Shown: positions 55,854-64,000 of the stretch, in pieces | Layout of the letters: every line of letters begins with the position of its first letter | How positions within the stretch are numbered: position 1 is the first letter of the stretch | Assembly: GCA_033439265.1 (NCBI GenBank) | Contig: JAVTVX010000034.1 | Span: forward strand, 13,964,501 to 14,028,500 | DNA: 64,000 bases | Direction of reading: 5' to 3' | DNA from: Dillenia suffruticosa | Lineage: Eukaryota > Streptophyta > Magnoliopsida > Dilleniales > Dilleniaceae | Made by a program: the position numbers and the translations under genes | The notes under the pieces: generated by a model | Told to the model about the DNA's origin: nothing | Databases searched by the model: none | Seen by the model: only the letters and a program-made list of their open reading frames with translations

Positions 55854-56089
55854 TGTAACAATCCCCTCAAGGAAGAATGACAAAGGCAAGAAACAGGGAA
55901 TTCTGATGAAGTTTCTGTAATGAAAGAAGTAAACAAAGGTAAAGAGAAGAAGGAAGAAGGCCGAGAAGGAAATAGGAGGAGAGAGAGTATACTCAGAAAT
56001 CAATTCAATGTTGTCCTCTCTTATCTTCTATGTTGTCTCTTCCTAACCACAGAACTAACCAATTAATTAACTAACTATTAATTGTTATA
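55854..56089 (-). repeat. LTR of the short gypsy derivative (5' copy)
   Basis: About 236 bases. It aligns with the other LTR apart from the GA-repeat length and scattered changes. Confidence 0.7.
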
Positions 56090-57379
56090 GAGTAGATTCA
56101 AGCCCATAATCAATCCATTCCAAATGGTTTAAGCCAATTACAATTCATGAGGAAACAATATTCAATTAGTTAAAATGCAGCCAAGGACAGAGCATATTTG
56201 GACAGCGAGAAGAAGAGTTCTTCATGCAATCAAAGACAACGAGAAGAGTTTGAGAAGAATAGAAGAACGGGGAAGTGGGAGTTAGAATTAAAATGGAATT
56301 GGAAGAAGGGAAGTTCTGACAATCTAGGATTGGAGAAAGGATAGGAGAAAGCAGGATTCCGGTTTTAGTTTTGTTTAATTCCTCTGTTTCCATTCCTTTT
56401 CAATTGCTAAGTGTTCTTTAATTCTTGTTCAGATTATTGCTGAGTTCTTGCCACCGTCGATTTCATTGCTGTTAATTGCATCTATTCATTATCATCCTCA
56501 CGAGACATCACCAGGGTCGATCGCATCATCATCACCGCTGTTCGCTCGATTTCCATCTTTAATCTTCGTCGCCTTTGTTCGAACTCCACCATCGAATCAC
56601 TATCCCAACCGCAAAAAAATTCAATTTTTCATCTTCTTGCATCGATTAGTTTAGGTTTCTCCGATTTCGATGTCGCTTCATTTCAATTCGGCTGTTCAAT
56701 CTCAATCGTCTCCGGAGTCCATCGCTTCCGCCTCTCCGATCGTCGTCTTCAGTCGAATTCGGAGATTCGCCGGCGAGTTTGGTTCGACTTCGTCTTCTTC
56801 GCCTTCATTCGCCCACCGTTTTCAATTTCTATTTCAATTCTGGCATTCAATTTAGGGACGTTTACTCGTTTTCACTTCAGCATTATTTTCGGTTTAACTT
56901 CAGTATTTTTTTTTTTTTATTTTGAGATTTTATTTTATAGTGAATATTAATTTTTTGAAATTTTTTATTTTAAAATAAAAATAATTTTAATTTTGACTAG
57001 TATTTTAGAATGTTAGTATTTTCTAGTAGTTTTAGATCTTTTAGTATATTTTTAAATTTCTTACTTAGTTAATTTTAGGCGTTTAATCTTTATTTGCTAT
57101 TATTTTATATATTTGATTTTTATTAGAATTAGGGATAGAAATTATTTTTAGGAATCATTATTTGGTTTTGCAATATATATATTCTCATTTTAATAGACTT
57201 AGGACTAGAAATCAATGTTTAATTTAACTCATATTTCATAAGACCAGAACTTTACTCATAAAATACTGCATGAGTCTTATTTAAGGCTCATGGGCATACT
57301 CACTCTCTACTTCATACTGAGCAACTACTACATTTGCATATGAAAGACTCGGAAGAACTAACACGCTCATACAAGCAGA
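56090..57379. other. No supported gene; CT-rich stretch at 56400-56860
   Basis: Two short + frames (56448-56654 and 56670-56855) are Ser/Pro/Phe-rich and lie in a TCG/TTC-rich stretch that resembles the leader of a plant gene. No family match, no continuation and no intron-exon pattern were recognised. The rest is AT-rich. Confidence 0.4.
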
Positions 57380-57800
57380 GAGAGGAGAGAGAGAGAGAGA
57401 GAATAATATCGATGGGCTTTATACACCCACACCCACACCCACCAAGAACATGAATGCCATGAGAATAGGCTTTACACACGCACATAGAGAGAGAGAGAGA
57501 ATAATACCGATGGGCTTTATACACCCACACCCACAACCACACCCACCAAGAACATGAATGCTATGAGAATAGGCTTTACATACGTACATAGAGAGAGAGA
57601 GAGAATTACGTTCTCAAGAAAACAGTTTAGTGGTATAAATCCCCATTCTCTAATCTGGTGATCTCAAATTCAAATTAAAAAAATAAATAAAAAAGAGTTA
57701 CATGTAGTCTTTATACACACCCACATACACCAAGAACATGAATACTATAAAAATAGGGTTTCCCCACACACACGCATATACGAGCATAGAGAGAGAGCTG
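57380..57800. repeat. Minisatellite with GA and CACCCA blocks
   Basis: Units of about 105-110 bases begin with (GA)n, then GATGGGCTTTATACACCCAC, CACCAAGAACATGAATG and TATGAGAATAGGCTTTACA. Two good copies (57386-57596) and a diverged third (57700-57795) are present. A larger phrase (CATTTGCATATGAAA...GAACTAACAC) also recurs at 57335 and 57850. The array lies 0.3 kb beyond the 3' end of the F-box gene. Confidence 0.8.
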
Positions 57801-58116
57801 ATGGATTGGTATTTGGTTTGATGTTGTTGGGAGTAGGTACAAACTAACACATTTGCATATGAAAAACACCGGAGAACTAACACAGAAGTATGAAACAAGT
57901 AATAAACCTTTTTTTTTAAAATATATATATAGATTATTAAAAAAAAAAACTTGAAATAGTTACTTTTAACATACAAACTATAATATATATCAACTTCTTT
58001 ATCTTTGACAAACAAGCCTAAACTAGTAAGAATTAAGTAGCATAATATACATTGAGATAAGGAGGCGACAAAATTAAGTAGCATAAAATATGAAATTTAG
58101 TCCGGGAGTCTAAGAA

Positions 58117-59241
58117 TCATCTACTACTTACTCCTTTGAATGAGATCAAGCTTTCCTCATAAAAAAGAACTTGCCCACGCCCACTAACACGAACATTTTT
58201 TATTTCTAGGCTTTTTGGGTTGAAAATAATCACCTTTCCACCACCAAGCAAAACAAGTTCACCATTTCTTTGAAACCCGAATGGAAATGATATATGAGGA
58301 ACAGGTCCAATTCTATGCAACATAGTCCAAGAGTACTTCTTGTTGTCTTCTTTCATCATCCAAACATCAAACCATTGCCTTGTGGTTTGCAACCCAAAAT
58401 TAAAAGCTACCAAAGCAATTGATTGATTTAGAGGCGAAATAGCCCAAGAACTTTTCTCATTGCAAATATCCATGGGCGGCGGTATCTCAAGGAACTTCTC
58501 ATTTCCCATATCAAATGCAAAGAGCGATTTAGGCATTAGGGATGTCTCCACTGTTACAAGCCTAACCCAATAAAGGACCCCTTTTGAATTTAAACAAGGA
58601 TAGCGAAGACGGACTGCAGATTCATGGTGGACATCCATTGTTTTCCATGAATTTGTTTTCAATGAATATATCCCGAAAAGGCCTTGGCGGCCATTATACG
58701 AAAAAAGAGTCTTGACAACTTTGTAGTCATTAGACATGTAATCAAATCCAATCCCATAACAGCATTGAGTGAGATTTTTAGGGACATCACAGGGAATGTT
58801 ATGTTGTGGAAGAAGTTTGAACTCTCTAATACAAGGGTTCCACAATGCTATGCCATTCTCAGTGCACACGCAGTAGATGCCATTACATGGACCGGAAATT
58901 TCTACATGCTTTGACTTTTCAAATTCTTTAGGGACTTCAATGTCTAAAGTGGTTTCACCGGAGAGCAATGTCAAAGTATTTTTATCAATTGATTCATCCG
59001 GATTTTTGTGGTGGAAAATGATCAAGCCCTGGTTTTGGGTGCGAATTGTGGAGTTATGAAGGTGTTTGGAAATGAAATGGGAATTGTTTGGGAGAGCATA
59101 CCATGATTTGCATACGCATTTGAGTCGAAATAAGGATTTCACTGGAAGCCATGACAAGATTTCGATTATTAATTCCTCTGGTAGAATTGCCTCAAAACCT
59201 GCTTCCGATGAGTTCTTAATCATGCCAAAAGAAGTGCCCAT
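58117..59241 (-). CDS. F-box protein with F-box-associated domain (CPR1/CPR30-like)
   Basis: An uninterrupted 374-residue frame, close to the 350-420 usual for this family, which is mostly encoded without introns. Residues about 19-61 form the F-box (LPEELIIEILSWLPVKSLF, then CVCKSWYAL), which binds SKP1 and so joins the protein to an SCF ubiquitin ligase. Residues about 115-350 match the F-box-associated type-1 region (TIGR01640): GPCNGIYCV, LWNPCIREFKLLP, GFDYMSNDYKVVK, YSLKTNSWK, SKGVLYWV, then FDVWMMKE. That region would hold the substrate, which cannot be named from sequence. The start is the first ATG; Met7 is a possible alternative, and both precede the F-box. No signal peptide or membrane segment is seen. 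Large, fast-changing plant family; some members act in immunity, others in self-incompatibility. I give no symbol. Confidence 0.92.
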   Translation of the reverse strand: MGTSFGMIKNSSEAGFEAILPEELIIEILSWLPVKSLFRLKCVCKSWYALPNNSHFISKHLHNSTIRTQNQGLIIFHHKNPDESIDKNTLTLLSGETTLDIEVPKEFEKSKHVEISGPCNGIYCVCTENGIALWNPCIREFKLLPQHNIPCDVPKNLTQCCYGIGFDYMSNDYKVVKTLFSYNGRQGLFGIYSLKTNSWKTMDVHHESAVRLRYPCLNSKGVLYWVRLVTVETSLMPKSLFAFDMGNEKFLEIPPPMDICNEKSSWAISPLNQSIALVAFNFGLQTTRQWFDVWMMKEDNKKYSWTMLHRIGPVPHISFPFGFQRNGELVLLGGGKVIIFNPKSLEIKNVRVSGRGQVLFYEESLISFKGVSSR

Positions 59242-59900
59242 TGCTCTTTAAGTCTCTCCTGGAATAATCAGAAAAGCCGCAGCAGACTATAGACTAGGAT
59301 CATTTCATTGCCCATCTCTTTGATTCTTTTGATTTTCCTGGGCTATCTACAATCCTCCACATCTTTCTTTGTTTGAATTTGAAACATAGAAATGACCGTG
59401 AACATACAGGATCCACATTCGAAGTAGGGAACCTCTGGATGCCCAAAAAATGATAGAAAATTCTAAGAGAGAGCTTTGACAGGGAATTTAGGAGAAAAAA
59501 TAGCATCTTAAAAGTAGTGAGAGGTGATAAAAGATAAATTTGCATGCAAATAGAGAAAGAGTAAAAAGGAGGGTAAAACAAATAATAGTAATAATAAATG
59601 ATATAAAATATGAAAAAATTCATCAACTTTTTCTCCTCTTTTTTTTTTTTTTTTTTTCCTCTCTCTCTCTCTCTCATGAAAAGAAATATCCATGGAAGAC
59701 CTTTCTCTTGATTCAATATACAAGAGAAAATAATAATTTCTATAATAAATGTTATAACATCTCTCTTGATTCATTTTATTTTGACTCTTCTAATTTTAAC
59801 AACAACTACACGAGTTTTCTCAGTAATCAAAATTTTGAATGTAAAGTTGAAGAACAAGATTGAAGATAAGTATCTTACAAATAGTTTCGTTATTTATACT
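59242..59900 (-). promoter_or_regulatory. Upstream region of the F-box gene
   Basis: On the minus strand the region leading to the ATG contains a (GA)n run followed by an A-tract (59638-59675 on +), common in plant promoters and leaders. A TATAAATA lies at 59898-59891, but about 650 bases from the ATG, so its use is uncertain. Nearer AT-rich words (about 59590-59612) are alternatives. Confidence 0.3.
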
Positions 59901-61400
59901 AAAAAGGGAAATTGCTATTATTTTTAGCTCGGAATATGAATTTGAATCAACGAAGAAGCGGAAAACACAATTTTCATAAATTATTTTTTTTTTTATATTT
60001 TTTCAATTAGAATTATACGAATTTTTAATACATTTTTATTTTTTATTACTTTATGGCCCCTTCAAGAAGAATTTTCTAACTCCGTCCCTGTTTGTATACT
60101 CCTTATTCCTTCGAGCATTTATGTAAAATTAAATAACTTTGTGTAGAATATAAAGTAAAAGATATTGACACATTACGAATCACAATACACAATTTTACGA
60201 TGGCTGTAGACTCTGAAACACACTTGTGAGAACAAACCTAATCAAGGAACTTGGAAAAGTTGTATACATAAAAACCAAAACTATATTCTAATTATGATGT
60301 GAATAAAACTAATATTCAAGTAACTAATTCCGGAAAAAAATACTTGAAGATGCTGAATCGAAGAGGAATTATAAATATAGAAACGCTACACCGTCGAGTT
60401 GCTTTAAATAAAATAAAAAGAAAGAAAAAGGAAAATTAATGAACAATAGTATAATCGGCATCATGCCGTTTCTCTTTACCATTTTGAGTTTAAATCTCTC
60501 GTATGATTATTAAAAAAAAAAACAATAAATAGAAGTAGCAAAATCAGAGCTTCTAATGTTTTCCCAAAAAGTGCAGCGCTCAATATAACTGTAAGGAAAA
60601 GGGGTATCCACATTTTACTTTTTTGAATCTCCTGTACTCCATCTAATGTAATTTAATAACATGTATTTAACTAAAAAGTATATCGAAAAGTATACATTTG
60701 AAGAAAGATTAAAAATATCGAATGTCTAAAGAATTTTCAGCTCTAAAATTTATTTAAGAAAATAAAAAATGACTCGTCATTTACCAATTAGTAATTTTTA
60801 CATGAACAACCTATGAAGGAACAATCCTGTTATTAAAACCAATTCCCAAGACACCTATACGCCAATAATTATCAGAAAAAAATTTCATAGAACAACTTTT
60901 GTTTTGCTAGCATGTCATTTAATAATTAATTGCCAAATTAGTTATGAAACTTTCTGTTATGCAAAATAATAACGATCAATAAAATATCTTTTGTAACAAA
61001 ACTGGTATTTAAATGTTAAATACATTGCCATCAACTTGATCTTAAAATATGTTTAGATGATAAAAAGAGATATCTTGAGTTCAAAATTGAGGATCATTAC
61101 TTTGTGTTTGATCAAATTATAGTCTTAGCTATTTTATAGTTTCAATATTTAGATTATTATGTGTAGAATGCCTTTATCACAAGTTTATGGATTAATCGGA
61201 CAAGCAATGAAAGGTCAAAAATGCATGAAAAAAAGAAAGGCCATGAACCATACCCCTCGACTATGGCCATGGATATGCGTGGAGAGTAAGGGGGCTCGAA
61301 GACCCTCGGGACATCTCAAGCGGTAAAACATCCCTTCTTTCATCCTCCCTTCTCCACTTCGATCCCATTTGATTATATTTTTTATAAAAAAAAAAAAGAG
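59901..61400. other. AT-rich intergenic sequence, no gene seen
   Basis: No domain on either strand. A stretch at 61240-61330 has higher G/C without a recognisable feature. The phrase GCCCCTTCAAGAAGAATTTT followed by CTCCGTCCCTG (about 60055-60090) looks like decayed transposon sequence but was not assigned. Confidence 0.5.
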
Positions 61401-61419
61401 GGCTTAGAATACAAGCAGG

Positions 61420-64000
61420 GGAGTCACCATTGTGATGGCAATAGCGATACTCATAACTGTTTGGTTTAAGAGGAGAACTTACACTACTAATAATAGGAGA
61501 AAATAGGAGAATTTTAAAGAAGAAGCATATTGTTGGTCTTTCTCCTTGAACGTAACAAGACTAACATCTATGCCTATTCATAGGCTTACAAATAACTGAA
61601 ATGCAGAAAAATAAGGAATTAGATATTATTTGATTCGATTAACAAACAACTCTTAATTAATAGCAAATAACTTAACAACTCAAAAAATGTTTCAAAATTT
61701 TCATGCAATAGATTTTGGATCATATCAATCATAGACTCCAAGCAATGTCCTAAGATAAGCATGCCTCTTACTTGATAGAGCCTTTGTGAAGATGTCTGTA
61801 ATTTGAACTTCAATATGACAAAACTTTATAATTATTTCTCCTTTGGCCACCGATTCTTGAATAAAATGAAATCTCAATGTGCTTTATTCTTCCATGAAAT
61901 GCTGGATTCTTTGCCATAACAATTGTTAATTTATTATCACAATAAAGTTCAGTCCCTTCATCTTACTTTTGATGCAACTCACTTAACATTCTCCTAAACT
62001 AGATGCATTGACAAGCTGCTGTAGTGGCAGCCACATACTCTACCTCTGTTGTTGACAAAGTTGCTATTGCTTGTTTCTTTGAATTCCATATGAATGCATC
62101 AGAACCAAGCCTAAAAACATTTCCGAAAGTACTTCTATCATCTATTAAGTTTGCCCAATCACTATTGGTGAAGCCAACCAATCTGAAAATATACCTTAAG
62201 ATCCTCTTTGCAGCTCCATAGTGTTGCTTTGATGGATTGTTCATGAATCTTGAGACAACTCCAGTTGAGAATGAAATATCTAGTGTTGGGTGTGTTAAAT
62301 ATATTAATCAACCAACCAAACATCTAAATTGCTTTTGATTTGCTTCTTCTGCGCTATCTTTGTGCTGCAATTTTTGATTCACATTCATTTGAGTGGCCAC
62401 CATCTTCTAATAGGACATGTTGAATTTCTTTAGCAAATCTATAGCATACTTCTTTTGGGAAATAAACACCCTAGCTTCATGTTGTAGTATTTCTAGTCCA
62501 AGCAAAAAGTGCAGCAATCCCAATTCTGTCATTTCAAAGTTACTCATCATGTTAGATTTGAATTCTTCCACAAGTGGTGAACATGACCTCATGTAGATTA
62601 TATGAACTCATGTAGATTATATCATCAACATATAAGCAAAATATCATGAAATCAGTGATACCTTGCGTCTTTAAATAAAGAGTATGCTCATTTTTACTCC
62701 TTGCAAAGCCATTTTGCTAAAAATATGCATCAATTTTTCTCTATCATACTCTTAGAACTTGCTTTAAGCCATAGAGAGCTTTCCTTAAGTTGTACAACTA
62801 TTTTTCTTTTCCTTTAATCTCAAAGCCTTCTAGTTGTGAGACGTAGACTTTTTCTTCAATTCATCATTCAGAAATGTTGATTTGACATCAAATTGGTACA
62901 TCTTCCAACTGAGTTGTGTTGCCAATGCTAAGAGCATTCTTACTGCCTCAAATCGTGCTATAGGAGAAAAAGTCTCCTTATAGTCGATTTCTTGCTATTG
63001 AAAATAACCTTTTGCAACCAACAGAGCCTTATGCTTTTGAACACTTCCATTTTGTATGAAATTTTGTCATGAATATCCATTTTAAGCCTATTGCATTCTT
63101 CTGTTTTGTCATGAATGGACATGGGTTCCTCTTTTATTGCCTTTCTCCACTCCTCCCATTCTACTGCCTCTGTATAAGTTGGAGAATTTGAACTAAGAAA
63201 GAAACTCCTATGATTCATATATTTCCTCAATGATTTGAATTTTCTTAGTTATGTCTCCTCTGAAGTCTCACTTGATTGTTGAATGTTGAGGCTGTATTCG
63301 AGTGGAGTTGCTGGACTGCTTACATTTGGAGTAGAAGTTGGAGAATCAATTGAGCTTGAATTTGAGTTTTCCTCAACCAATGGAATTTGAGACTGATCTT
63401 CCACATTACTGATTCTATCACTCCAACTCCAGCATGCTTTCTCATTAAACATTACATTTCTATTGACAATTATCTTGCCAGCAATATGGTTATACATTTT
63501 ATGTGCTTCGGATTCAAAACAATAACCAATGAAAATACATTTTTTTTTTATTTTTCATCTAATTTTTTGTGATTTTGAAGATTTACTAAAACATAAACAA
63601 TAAACCAAAGACTTTTAAATGACTTGCAGTTGCTTTGATCCCTTTTCATGCTTCAAAATGGAGTGCAATTCTGAACTGCTTTTGTAGGAGAAAGATTTAA
63701 AAGATACACTGCTGTTGCTACAGTTTCTACCTAGAATGAATTGGAAGTGGTTTCCCTTACAGCAAACTTCTTGCCATCTCCACCACAATTCTATTTTTAC
63801 CTTCTGCTACTTCATTTTGCTCCTGATTGTATGGTGTTGTCATATCCTTATGAATTCCATTCTCCTTACAGAAATGATTGAATTCCTTTGAAAGAAATTT
63901 ACCACCTCTGTTTGTGCGAAGTACTCTTATTCTTGCACCACTTTGCTTCTCAACCAGTGCCTTGAATTTTTTTGGAATTCTCAAATGTTTCTGATTTGGA
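61420..64000 (-). mobile_element. Ty1/copia element, minus strand, runs off the window
   Basis: On the minus strand: integrase core with VLRTNRGGKFLSKEF and QEQNEVAEGKNR (63984-63757), the post-integrase region (about 63490-63250), the RT start (EWEEWRKAIKEEP, about 63160) and RT end (FEMTELGLLHFLLGLEILQ, about 62530-62480). RNase H follows (SDWANLIDDRSTFG, KKQAIATLSTTEVEYVAA, 62175-62010) with a tail to about 61700. A probable 3' LTR begins near 61677 (TGTTAAG on the minus strand), but its far end was not resolved. The 5' part lies beyond 64000. It is a fossil with several breaks. Confidence 0.88.

Larger units (their letters stand above)
54646..56089 (-). mobile_element. Short two-LTR Ty3/gypsy derivative, minus strand (1.4 kb)
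   Basis: Two short LTRs (54646-54914 and 55854-56089) share TGTAACAATC starts, AAACCAAGAATTTTGAT/AAACAGGGAATTCTGAT-type inner text and a TCAATTCAATGTTGT block. Read on the minus strand, the inner part begins with a primer-binding-site-like TGGTACCAGAGC (about 55835-55824). It has a short gag start ending in a PKIGLSFF-like region (about 55440-55460) and ends at a purine-rich GGGAGGGGTAT (54915-54926). It looks like a shortened, non-autonomous relative of the gypsy fragment at 46.6-47.9 kb. The flanks GAGCC and GAGTA are at best a decayed duplication. Confidence 0.75.

Noticed and set aside
56448-56855. Two Ser/Pro-rich + frames as possible exons of a host gene
   Set aside because: No downstream exons, splice sites or family match. 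Kept only as a note on base composition.

Overview
This is a repeat-dominated stretch of a flowering-plant nuclear genome. A eudicot is most likely, from the Tekay-, SIRE- and Tork-like retroelements, a MuDR-type transposon, an MIK2-like leucine-rich-repeat (LRR) kinase fossil and a CPR1/CPR30-type F-box gene. The species cannot be told from the sequence. I see only one host gene that looks intact: an F-box gene on the minus strand at 58117-59241. Almost everything else is transposable-element sequence or broken gene pieces, nested several layers deep. I saw no rRNA or tRNA genes and no CRISPR array.

Left part (1-22.1 kb). The window opens inside an old Ty3/gypsy chromovirus that ends with a 3.2-kb LTR (1153-4366). 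A duplicated 410-bp segment of unknown origin follows (4372-4784 and 5611-6018), then the 5' part of a SIRE-like Copia element (7583-9520). A broken LRR receptor-kinase gene is split by a full-length 10.6-kb Tekay-type chromovirus (11340-21918). That element has two 2.6-kb LTRs, a primer-binding site, all its protein regions including a C-terminal chromodomain, and a near-perfect 5-bp target duplication. The LRR reading resumes at 21919.

Middle part (22.1-42.4 kb). This holds minus-strand Copia remains (about 23.65-24.6 kb), a GC-rich and an AT-rich minisatellite, a possible CACTA-type end, a Copia RT/RNase H piece with 3' LTR (29283-31610), and the RNase H tail of a LINE on the minus strand (31880-32600). 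Next is another Copia fossil (32890-37640) split by a solo Tekay-like LTR (34564-37433) with the perfect target duplication CCTAT. The Copia runs directly into a Mutator-like transposase remnant (37640-38860), faced by a convergent GRF-type zinc-finger gene remnant (39384-39837). That unit abuts a second fragment of the same LRR-kinase family (40285-40935). A 1.2-kb, C-poor, AT-rich tract follows.

Right part (42.4-64 kb). A Copia element (42400-46590) lies next to a stack of minus-strand Ty3/gypsy pieces: an integrase plus LTR (46600-47858), an unrelated 1.35-kb LTR (47859-49205) inserted beside the integrase, and a second solo Tekay-like LTR (50960-54017) with the perfect target duplication AAACG. 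A short two-LTR gypsy derivative lies at 54646-56089. A CT/GA-rich minisatellite (57380-57800) sits downstream of the F-box gene. The window ends in a minus-strand Copia element (61.4-64 kb).

How it fits together: the observable biology is successive layers of insertion, and the order of several events can be read from target duplications and from interrupted coding regions. The most unusual features are (a) the large LTRs of the Tekay-like family. In each copy examined they carry two tandem palindromes, a CT-rich leader, a GC-rich low-complexity block and splice-site-like motifs. The other is (b) the convergent Mutator transposase and GRF zinc-finger unit.
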